7,476 nt of DNA. Source: Thermoplasmatota archaeon (GTDB lineage Archaea > Thermoplasmatota > Penumbrarchaeia > Penumbrarchaeales > Penumbrarchaeaceae). The notes under the pieces were generated by a model. It searched no databases and was not told the origin of the DNA. It worked only from the letters and a program-made list of their open reading frames with translations. This document shows, piece by piece, positions 1 to 5,178 of the stretch. The DNA is taken from assembly GCA_030591285.1 (NCBI GenBank), contig JAUVBH010000073.1, positions 1-7,476 on the forward strand, written 5' to 3'. The translations under genes and the position numbers were made by a program. Position 1 is the first letter of the stretch, and each line of letters opens with the position of its first letter.

Positions 1-399
1 ATCACCACCCAGAATTTTATCAAGCTTGCGAATTCAGGTTTCTACAACAACCTTGTCTTCCATCGGATCATACCTGATTTTATGCTTCAGGGAGGATGTC
101 CGAAGGGAACAGGGACCGGTGGACCTGGATACAATATCAAGGATGAGTTCCACCCGGAGCTCAGGCATGCCAAGGGAGCACTTTCCATGGCCAATGCAGG
201 ACCAAACACTGGAGGATCACAGTTCTTCATTGTAACCAAAGTTGGTGGAACCCCATGGCTTGATAACCACCACAGCGTCTTTGGAAATATAGTTCAGGGT
301 CAGGAAGTAGCTGAGAAGATCCAGGGTGTTCCAAGGGGAGCCCAGGATAAACCTACAACTCCTGTTACAATGGACAAGGTCACAATCTTCGAACAGTGA
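1..399 (+). CDS. Cyclophilin-type peptidyl-prolyl cis-trans isomerase (5'-truncated)
   Basis: Frame 1 is open from the first base to a TGA at 397-399, giving 132 residues without the start, which lies outside the window. The product should catalyse cis-trans isomerisation of Xaa-Pro bonds and assist protein folding; no signal peptide can be judged because the N-terminus is missing. Visible residues match the cyclophilin active site: FHRIIPDFMLQGG (residues 20-32 of the fragment, with the catalytic-type Arg at 22 and the Phe-Met-x-Gln set), then GALSMANAGPNTGGSQFFI, then TPWLDNHHSVFG carrying the Trp-Leu and His positions that line the proline pocket. By comparison with single-domain cyclophilins only about 15-30 residues are probably missing. 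The gene converges on the surface-protein gene, with 28 bp between the two stop codons. Family assignment is firm; cellular location is open. Confidence 0.96.
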   Translation: MTTQNFIKLANSGFYNNLVFHRIIPDFMLQGGCPKGTGTGGPGYNIKDEFHPELRHAKGALSMANAGPNTGGSQFFIVTKVGGTPWLDNHHSVFGNIVQGQEVAEKIQGVPRGAQDKPTTPVTMDKVTIFEQ

Positions 400-413
400 T
401 CGAATAGACCATA

Positions 414-429
414 TCTTCTTATTTTTTTT
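414..429 (+). terminator. T-tract terminator after the cyclophilin gene
   Basis: A pyrimidine-rich stretch ending in eight T residues (422-429) follows the cyclophilin stop by about 15-30 nt. Archaeal transcription commonly ends at such U-tracts without a hairpin. The tract overlaps the TAA stop codon (428-430, read on the minus strand) of the convergent surface-protein gene. No comparable T-tract is seen on the minus strand just beyond that gene, so its transcripts may run into the cyclophilin gene in antisense. Confidence 0.6.
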
Positions 430-3022
430 ACTCAGGTAGTGTAACGGCTGGCGGTTGCTCAGCCGGTGGTGGAGGAGCGGTCGCCGGTTGCGGTGGGGCC
501 GCCGGGGGTATCTCCACTTGAGGCGGAACTTCACCGGTCTGTGGTGCCTGTTCCAATTGCCCTGGAGGGAGACCTTCTGGTTGAGCTGGAGGCAATCCGG
601 GTGATTGTGTCTGCGGGGCCCCGTAGAGTTGCTCTGCTGTAGGTGGAGGTGGAACCGCATCTCCGAAAATCATATGCTCCACGCTCTCACTTTGTTGTGC
701 GGGCATAACCATTATTTCCGGCTCGCTATCATCCTTCTTCTTTGACATTACAAAGAAAATGACGATCACCACGATGACTATCACTATGAATACCAGGATC
801 AGCGGCAGGATAATGAACACAGGTTCGATCCCGCCACTTACCTCACCGTTATCGTCTGAGGTTACTGCATCGACCTGGGGGATCTTTGCACTGTATCCAC
901 CAGCATCCCATGATCTTATGATAGTGATCTGTCCATCTGCATTGGTTATTGTTGATTTCATTTCCACGGTTGCATATATTATGAAATCAGGTTCAACGCT
1001 CATCTGGTCCAGTTCGGCTACCGTGAGAGTTATCTCAACACCCTGTTTGGTGTCAAGCTGTCGAATACCAGGTGTCTTTTCAGGAAGCAGCGGGTAGTAA
1101 AGGACGTTGATGTTCCGAAGATCTACCTGCAGCTTGTTGTATCTGAAATTGGAATATGGAACAGGGAAGGAATATGTTGGAATATCAGATTCCAGCGGAG
1201 CGATCCTTACCTCTGAGAAATCTGGTTTTAAGAAATAGATCGTGAGGACAGGTTCCTGCTGTTTTTGCTCTGTGTAAAGATAGGACATCTCTTCCCCGAA
1301 GGTTACCTTGATCTTGTAGATCTTGGGATTGGAAGGATCTCTGAAGCCGATTATGGATCTAAGGTCGATGGAGTCCTTTCCCCCGAATTCCATGAACATA
1401 TCTTCCTGGGTCCTGTGAAGAACAAGGGCATCTGAGACATTGTCGTTGTAATCGAGTTCTATGTCCTTGTCCTCGAATGGTTCTCCCAGGATCCTTGTCT
1501 TCTCAACGGAGATTGTTCTGGATAGCTCAGAATAGAACTCTCCATCGGACACATTGAGATCGATATCATAGACCCCCTCTACCGGGAACAGATGGTTTAT
1601 CACCATACCCTCACCGATCAGCTCACCATTGCTGAACCAATTGTAGGTGAGAACTTGCCCATGTATCAGATCCGGATCCAGAGTTCTGGACGCATTGAAC
1701 TCAATTGGATCAACTGTGTTATAGACGAATGTTCCAGAGGGTGATCCCATCTGAGCTGTTGGTGGATCGTTCTTGTTTACAATGTTCAAAGTGAAGTTGG
1801 AATAGATCTTGTACGGTGTGGTTGGATAATCCGCCTTGGTTCCAAGCTCCTTTGATGGTCTGTCATCAACCCACACAGATACTGGATAAACACCTACCAT
1901 CTTATTCTCGGTATTGAACTGAAGTATTCCATCGTCGGTGTCAAAACTATATCCTTCCTCGAACTCGAGCTGAATCCTGGATTTCTCGTACATGATGGTG
2001 GTGATATTTGTTCCATACCTCAATTCCTGCTCATTTGCAGGGTCGGCATCAATTGCCTCGAACTGGATATTGGCTATGACACCTTCATTGATTGTATACT
2101 CGGACATGAAGTCGAAAACTGGAACATCATTAACTGGTCCGACATAAACCCGGAGTGTTCCATTTACACTATCTCCTTCCTGATCCGAACATATGAACTT
2201 ATAGAGGGCTATTTTTGTATTGGAGGAAGACAACCTCTGACCGGATGGGACATAAGGACACGCCCAGTTCTCTACCGGAGTGAATATGACAGAAGAACCA
2301 TCCGCTGCTAGGTCCACTGTGATATTGCCTTTAGCAAGATCGTTCATTGGTTGATAGGTGAACGTCAACACATCATCTGGATCGCTATTGTCCCCGAATA
2401 TGTCATCAAGTTGATCGTTATCCTCATTTATCCCGTCATGAAACGAATCTTCATCCATAGCAATCGAAAAGAAGGAGTTGGTCGAGATCACGGTGGGTGC
2501 GTCATTCACGTTCAATATTTCGAACCATAGCTCGGCTTCCGAGCTTCCAGACGAGTTCCACGCTGTTATGGTTACCTTGAAATGGTCTTGTCCGTAGATA
2601 TAAGAATTGAAATCATCGTCCTGGCAGGTCACCGTTGCAGTGGCAAAGCTGGTATCGTAATGTGAAGTAACGAACTTGACCTCTATGGGTGTGGTCGTCT
2701 TGTCATATCCCCTCGGATATTTCACTTCGAAGGCTTTGTGCGGATATTGAATATCTCCTTCTTTCCAATCGTAGCTGGGATCGAAGAAAAGGTCCAATGA
2801 CCCCTGTCCAGTTCCAAAGAAATGTTCACCTGAGAATTCATTAAAACCCTCTAACAAGGTGATTATCACCATTGATTTGTTTACTATAGGGCCCCCCGCC
2901 CTTGTGGGCTCCATCCCAGCAACAGGAGCTTCATCACCGGAAATGATGATGAACCCTGAGAGCAGGAAAAGTAGCGCTATCGATATACTGTAAAAATACC
3001 TGGCTAATATGGACCTGACCAT
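428..3022 (-). CDS. Large cell-surface protein with cadherin-like and PKD-like modules, C-terminal membrane anchor and proline-rich tail
   Basis: This 864-residue protein starts at the ATG 3022-3020; a GTG nine bases upstream is part of the GAGGTG ribosome-binding site and is a poor start. Residues about 9-28 form a hydrophobic export signal. The outer part shows modules ending in NDxP linkers: VNDAPT near residue 174, VNDVPVF near 299 and NKNDPPTA near 419, a spacing of about 120-125 residues typical of cadherin-like Ig-fold repeats. Acidic stretches such as DNDQLDD and DADPANE could bind calcium. Residues about 419-505 resemble a PKD domain (YNWFSNGE, then YDIDLNVSDG). Residues 506-732 are not recognised. 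A transmembrane helix spans about 735-758, followed by SKKKDD and a 106-residue tail with about 28 prolines. The topology is therefore outside body, single anchor, cytoplasmic tail. A role in adhesion or envelope structure is inferred from architecture only. Confidence 0.88.
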   Translation of the reverse strand: MVRSILARYFYSISIALLFLLSGFIIISGDEAPVAGMEPTRAGGPIVNKSMVIITLLEGFNEFSGEHFFGTGQGSLDLFFDPSYDWKEGDIQYPHKAFEVKYPRGYDKTTTPIEVKFVTSHYDTSFATATVTCQDDDFNSYIYGQDHFKVTITAWNSSGSSEAELWFEILNVNDAPTVISTNSFFSIAMDEDSFHDGINEDNDQLDDIFGDNSDPDDVLTFTYQPMNDLAKGNITVDLAADGSSVIFTPVENWACPYVPSGQRLSSSNTKIALYKFICSDQEGDSVNGTLRVYVGPVNDVPVFDFMSEYTINEGVIANIQFEAIDADPANEQELRYGTNITTIMYEKSRIQLEFEEGYSFDTDDGILQFNTENKMVGVYPVSVWVDDRPSKELGTKADYPTTPYKIYSNFTLNIVNKNDPPTAQMGSPSGTFVYNTVDPIEFNASRTLDPDLIHGQVLTYNWFSNGELIGEGMVINHLFPVEGVYDIDLNVSDGEFYSELSRTISVEKTRILGEPFEDKDIELDYNDNVSDALVLHRTQEDMFMEFGGKDSIDLRSIIGFRDPSNPKIYKIKVTFGEEMSYLYTEQKQQEPVLTIYFLKPDFSEVRIAPLESDIPTYSFPVPYSNFRYNKLQVDLRNINVLYYPLLPEKTPGIRQLDTKQGVEITLTVAELDQMSVEPDFIIYATVEMKSTITNADGQITIIRSWDAGGYSAKIPQVDAVTSDDNGEVSGGIEPVFIILPLILVFIVIVIVVIVIFFVMSKKKDDSEPEIMVMPAQQSESVEHMIFGDAVPPPPTAEQLYGAPQTQSPGLPPAQPEGLPPGQLEQAPQTGEVPPQVEIPPAAPPQPATAPPPPAEQPPAVTLPE

Positions 3023-3028
3023 GTAGAA

Positions 3029-3034
3029 CACCTC
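3029..3034 (-). promoter_or_regulatory. Shine-Dalgarno site that decides the surface-protein start
   Basis: GAGGTG on the minus strand lies six bases before the ATG at 3022-3020. Its final GTG (3031-3029) is in frame and would be a longer start, but it would then lack its own binding site, so the ATG is preferred. Confidence 0.7.
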
Positions 3035-3059
3035 AAACGAAATGGACTGGCACTATCAC

Positions 3060-3091
3060 TCAAAACCGCCCTTCCATTATAAACGTTTTGA
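3060..3091. repeat. Inverted repeat flanking the surface-protein TATA box
   Basis: TCAAAAC (3060-3066) and GTTTTGA (3085-3091) form a perfect 7-bp inverted repeat with an 18-bp spacer that contains the TATA box. With one bulged base the match extends to ACT-CAAAAC against ACTTCAAAAC. Position and symmetry suit an operator for a dimeric repressor, but no regulator is identified and chance is possible in AT-rich DNA. Confidence 0.4.
3076..3090 (-). promoter_or_regulatory. TATA/BRE-like promoter of the surface-protein gene
   Basis: The minus strand reads CAAAACG then TTTATAAT (3083-3076). This fits an archaeal BRE plus TATA box. A start of transcription about 25 nt downstream, near 3053, would give a leader of about 30 nt containing the GAGGTG site. 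The position is inferred from consensus only. Confidence 0.6.
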
Positions 3092-3184
3092 AGTACAACA
3101 TTCTTATCATTCCTTTCCCGGCCGGTTTATGGAAAATAATAATCGAAAGTAGATGATTTCTCTTTGATTTTACAGGGGTTTCGG

Positions 3185-3198
3185 GCAAAGATTTAATA
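3185..3198 (+). promoter_or_regulatory. TATA/BRE-like promoter of the 3241-5081 cluster
   Basis: GCAAAGA (3185-3191) followed by TTTAATA (3192-3198) resembles an archaeal BRE/TATA pair. Transcription would begin near 3220, leaving a leader of about 20 nt that just includes the GGGGGTGA ribosome-binding site before the first gene of the cluster. Confidence 0.6.
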
Positions 3199-3228
3199 CA
3201 CTGGCAAGTGATTCTTTTTCCCATCCAA

Positions 3229-3236
3229 GGGGGTGA
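3229..3236 (+). promoter_or_regulatory. Shine-Dalgarno site before a TTG start
   Basis: GGGGGTGA ends four bases before TTG at 3241. An in-frame TGA occupies 3238-3240, so no upstream start is possible; the next in-frame ATG would delete 35 residues including part of the fold. This site fixes TTG as the start. Confidence 0.75.
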
Positions 3237-3240
3237 ATGA

Positions 3241-3609
3241 TTGGCAAAAGATAACGATGAAGATGTAGTCCTCAGACTGCCTGTCAGAAAAAGCAGGATC
3301 TCATCTGTTGAAGGAGGGATCGCGAGGATCCACTCATCACATATGGACATATTCGAAGATGATGAGGAACACCGGGTCGTTCTGAAACACGAGAAGAAGG
3401 ATATTGTTGTGGTCCTTGTTTCTGATCGATTAGCACCGAAGGATACGATCACCCTTCGTGGCGGTGATATGGAGGATCTCAAGATCGAAGAGGGAGACCT
3501 TGTTGAGATCGAACCCTACCACAAACTTACCGATGAGCTAAAAGAGACATGGGATAAATTCATATCAAGGTTCAAAAGAAATGATGAGGAAGAAGAAGGA
3601 GGTGACTGA
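3241..3609 (+). CDS. Small CDC48-N-like double-psi beta-barrel protein
   Basis: The product has 122 residues from a TTG start with a strong Shine-Dalgarno site. The body resembles the N-terminal double-psi beta-barrel of archaeal CDC48/VAT ATPases: LRLPV near residue 10, GGIARIHSSHM around 25-36 (CDC48-N has a similar GxGIxRID...M element), a basic strand KHEKKDIVVVLV in the middle, and ITLRG...LKIEEGDLVEIEPY around 71-96, which matches the second psi half with its GDxVxI motif. There is no AAA+ ATPase domain, so it would be a free-standing adaptor-like barrel. The C-terminal tail is helical and ends in an acidic run, DEEEEGGD. No signal peptide or membrane segment is seen, so it should be cytoplasmic. 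It leads a packed cluster and ends one base before the next TTG start. The fold assignment is by eye and moderate; substrate or partner is unknown. Confidence 0.85.
   Translation: MAKDNDEDVVLRLPVRKSRISSVEGGIARIHSSHMDIFEDDEEHRVVLKHEKKDIVVVLVSDRLAPKDTITLRGGDMEDLKIEEGDLVEIEPYHKLTDELKETWDKFISRFKRNDEEEEGGD
3598..3605 (+). promoter_or_regulatory. Shine-Dalgarno site before the TTG start of the first helical paralog
   Basis: GGAGGTGA lies inside the end of the DPBB gene, with that gene's stop TGA at 3607-3609, and is five bases before TTG at 3611. It favours TTG over an in-frame ATG at 3581 that would overlap the upstream gene by 29 bases and has no comparable site. Confidence 0.7.
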
Positions 3610-3610
3610 A

Positions 3611-3883
3611 TTGGGAATAGGACAAAGCATACAAGCACTCTCTGTTACTCACCCACTATCAATAAATCGAAGGATAGATCAGTATCTAAGCGAAAGGCTG
3701 CCCCTTTTGATGGATGAATACAAGATAGCAGATCGCAATGATGTATCCGATCTCGATAATCAGTTCGAGGGATTAGAGAATCGAATGGATGAGCTTGACA
3801 AATGGAAGAAGGGATTCGACGATAGAATGAACACGGGCAGGTCGAGGCTAGACCGCCTTAAGATGAAATACGGAGTGAAGTGA
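3611..3883 (+). CDS. Small helical protein A of a three-gene paralogous set (soluble form)
   Basis: From the TTG at 3611 this encodes 90 residues. It has a short N-terminus (about 19 residues) with no membrane segment, followed by a 71-residue module: RRIDQYLSERL, then a DEYKI element, then DV and a charged, heptad-like stretch (DNQFEGLENRMDELDKWKK) likely to form a coiled coil. The same module forms the C-terminal part of the next two proteins. The gene sits one base after the DPBB gene and nine bases before the next ATG, so translational coupling is likely. I do not recognise a named family. The soluble form may partner its membrane-bound paralogs by coiled-coil pairing; that is inference. 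Confidence 0.8.
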   Translation: MGIGQSIQALSVTHPLSINRRIDQYLSERLPLLMDEYKIADRNDVSDLDNQFEGLENRMDELDKWKKGFDDRMNTGRSRLDRLKMKYGVK

Positions 3884-3892
3884 GGTGATATG

Positions 3893-4225
3893 ATGGCATG
3901 GGATTGGTTAACATTCTGGATCGTTATTCTCATAGGACTTCTACTTGTGGGTCTCGTATTGACCTTCTTATGGTTCCTCTCTCTTAACAAAAAGAAGAAT
4001 AAGGAACCTTCACATATTCAACTATATTTCGATGAGAATTTTCGAAACATACTTGGAGAATGGGATTTCACCACCCGTGACAAGGTGAAGGAATTCAAGA
4101 AGGATGTATCCAAGAGATTGATATCCGTAGCAGGAGATATTGATATCCTGGATAAGAAAAAGGCCAAACTCGACAATAGAATGGTCTCGCTTGAACTGAA
4201 GATGAAGGACCTGGAGGGTCTCTGA
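3893..4225 (+). CDS. Small helical protein B of the paralogous set (single-pass membrane form)
   Basis: The start is the second of two adjacent ATG codons (3890 and 3893); GAGGTGA at 3882-3888 is better spaced for 3893, giving 110 residues. Residues about 5-31 form a strongly hydrophobic transmembrane helix ending in NKKKNK, so by the positive-inside rule the C-terminus faces the cytoplasm. The 71-residue module follows at 40-110: HIQLYFDENF, GEWDF, TTRDKV, then a charged helical stretch with heptad-like hydrophobics. It aligns without gaps to the modules in the flanking genes. The Shine-Dalgarno site overlaps the stop codon of the preceding gene. The protein is probably a membrane-anchored coiled-coil subunit; function unknown. 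Confidence 0.82.
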   Translation: MAWDWLTFWIVILIGLLLVGLVLTFLWFLSLNKKKNKEPSHIQLYFDENFRNILGEWDFTTRDKVKEFKKDVSKRLISVAGDIDILDKKKAKLDNRMVSLELKMKDLEGL

Positions 4226-4232
4226 GGAGGTG
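4224..4232 (+). promoter_or_regulatory. Shine-Dalgarno site overlapping the stop of gene B
   Basis: GAGGAGGTG begins inside the TGA stop (4223-4225) of the previous gene and is six bases before ATG at 4239. The in-frame GTG at 4230 belongs to this site, so the ATG is the better start. Confidence 0.7.
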
Positions 4233-4238
4233 CAGGAA

Positions 4239-4580
4239 ATGGAAGAGATCTATGGAGAACAAGAAGAGAAGAAAGGTTTCATGGATTGGCTCAGGTCCGT
4301 CTTTCATCGAGAAGAGGAAGAAAGAACCGAGGAACCTCCGAAATACAAGAGAAAGCTTCTGGATGGCAGGATAGAGAAATATCTTGACCAGAATATGGAT
4401 GCATACATCGAGGAATACGGGATCGTGACAGGATTGGATATTGAATCCTACGAGCTCCGTTATTCAAATCTAACATCCAGGATCGCCGGTGTCAAGGAAT
4501 ACATGATCGATGCCGATGCACAGATATCCTCTATGGAGAAGGAGATCTCAGCTGTTGAGAAAACAGCCAAGAAAAAATAG
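4239..4580 (+). CDS. Small helical protein C of the paralogous set (acidic N-terminus with probable amphipathic helix)
   Basis: The product has 113 residues from ATG 4239. Residues 1-12 are acidic; GFMDWLRSVFHR at 13-24 puts F, M, W, L, V and F on one face and could be an amphipathic membrane-binding helix. A very charged linker (REEEERTEEPPKYKRK) leads into the 71-residue module at 43-113: GRIEKYLDQNM, EEYGI, DIES, then a helical C-terminal stretch with SRIAGVKEYM and a Lys-rich end. The module lines up without gaps to those of the two preceding genes. The TAG stop (4578-4580) is followed in the same frame, four codons later, by the ATG of the PRC-barrel gene. No named family is recognised. 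Membrane association is inferred from the helix pattern. Confidence 0.82.
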   Translation: MEEIYGEQEEKKGFMDWLRSVFHREEEERTEEPPKYKRKLLDGRIEKYLDQNMDAYIEEYGIVTGLDIESYELRYSNLTSRIAGVKEYMIDADAQISSMEKEISAVEKTAKKK

Positions 4581-4592
4581 AGAGGGATCAAG

Positions 4593-5081
4593 ATGCTAGC
4601 AAAACTGATCGAAGAATACAAGATCGTGAACTCGGTTGGGAACCATGTAGGAAAAATCAAGGACATCTACATCGACCTTAACAACTGGATGATCATTGGA
4701 TTCGAGGTTACTCCGGGTCCTCTCAAGAAGGATATCATGTTGATGGTGGAAGATATTGTCAAGTTCGATGAAACTGACAGGATAATCATCGTCAATGATG
4801 AGTTCAATTCCGAGGAGGTTCCCGATCAACCCATGAAGGAGAGATATCCCTTCGAGGAACTGAGAAAGCATAATGTTCTGGATTCCGAGGGTAAGAAGGT
4901 TGGAAAGATCTACAACCTGGAAATACCCTTTGAAAAGCTTAAAACCTTCAAGGTATGGAAAGTACTGGTCAGGACCGGTATCTCAGAAAGAAGGCTTCGC
5001 TTCAATCCCGATGAGATCATCGAGATCATGGACGATGTCACACTGGCCAAGAAGGAAGAAGATTACCAGGGCACTGAATAA
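4593..5081 (+). CDS. Tandem PRC-barrel domain protein
   Basis: The product has 162 residues from ATG 4593, preceded by GAGGGATC. Two PRC-barrel repeats are visible: residues about 3-72 (KIVNSVGNHVGKIKDIYID, then WMIIGFEV) and about 86-153 (NVLDSEGKKVGKIYNLEI, then FKVWKVLV and LRFNPDEIIEIMDDVTL). The G-x-x-V-G-K-I-x-x-hydrophobic pattern is the usual signature. PRC barrels are protein-interaction modules found in RimM, in photosynthetic reaction-centre H subunits and in archaeal cell-division proteins of the CdpB type; two copies in one chain may form an intramolecular pair. There is no membrane segment. It ends the cluster that carries the three helical paralogs, 12 nt after the last of them, which suggests it binds them. 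The fold is firm; the specific role is not known. Confidence 0.9.
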   Translation: MLAKLIEEYKIVNSVGNHVGKIKDIYIDLNNWMIIGFEVTPGPLKKDIMLMVEDIVKFDETDRIIIVNDEFNSEEVPDQPMKERYPFEELRKHNVLDSEGKKVGKIYNLEIPFEKLKTFKVWKVLVRTGISERRLRFNPDEIIEIMDDVTLAKKEEDYQGTE

Positions 5082-5178
5082 AAGTGAATACCTGCAGTAG
5101 AGTATTTTGCTCATTTGCCTACTGTAAAGTATATAATCATGGTACAATATGCACGGTCAAACCAAAAGGTGATCAATA
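5082..5178 (+). promoter_or_regulatory. Promoter region of the gfcR-lysS unit
   Basis: The 97-bp gap holds GTAAAG (5124-5129) followed by TATATAA (5130-5136), a good archaeal BRE/TATA pair, with a start expected near 5160. AGGTGAT at 5167-5173 is five bases before the gfcR ATG, so the leader would be about 20 nt. A short TTTT at 5105-5108 may weakly end the upstream transcript. Confidence 0.7.
5093..5126. repeat. Inverted repeat immediately upstream of the gfcR TATA box
   Basis: CAGTAG (5095-5100) and CTACTG (5119-5124) are a perfect 6-bp inverted repeat. In RNA the pairing would extend to eight with one G-U. Half-site centres are 24 bp apart and the right arm abuts the BRE/TATA element. It could be an operator, for example for autoregulation, or a weak hairpin after the PRC-barrel gene. 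Confidence 0.4.

Larger units (their letters stand above)
3023..3240. other. Divergent intergenic region with two promoters
   Basis: This 218-bp stretch separates the leftward surface-protein gene from the rightward DPBB-led cluster. It holds one TATA-like box per strand, an interrupted inverted repeat around the leftward box, a perfect 8-bp palindrome CCGGCCGG at 3118-3125, and an AT-rich segment at 3131-3158. I see no RNA gene or convincing small ORF in it. Confidence 0.7.
3668..4577 (+). repeat. Three divergent copies of a 71-codon protein module in consecutive genes
   Basis: The copies lie at 3668-3880, 4010-4222 and 4365-4577. In the protein alignment Ile-3, Tyr-6 and Glu-17 are identical in all three; positions 7 (L/F/L), 8 (S/D/D), 9 (E/E/Q), 18 (Y/W/Y), 20 (I/F/I) and 26 (V/V/I) are conservative. 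Overall identity is low (about 12 of 71 between the first and third by eye), so this is an old duplication. The identical length from Ile-3 to each stop, 68 residues, supports homology. Confidence 0.6.

Noticed and set aside
217..660. 147-codon minus-strand ORF overlapping the cyclophilin and surface-protein genes
   Set aside because: It is in another frame of two well-supported genes, has Arg/His-rich composition and no recognisable motif.
3045..3210. ACTGGCA present on both sides of the divergent promoter region
   Set aside because: A 7-base word with no consistent symmetry or spacing; chance is the simplest explanation.
3060..3482. 140-codon minus-strand ORF opposite the DPBB gene
   Set aside because: Ser/Arg-rich shadow of the coding frame; it also runs through both promoters and has no family features.
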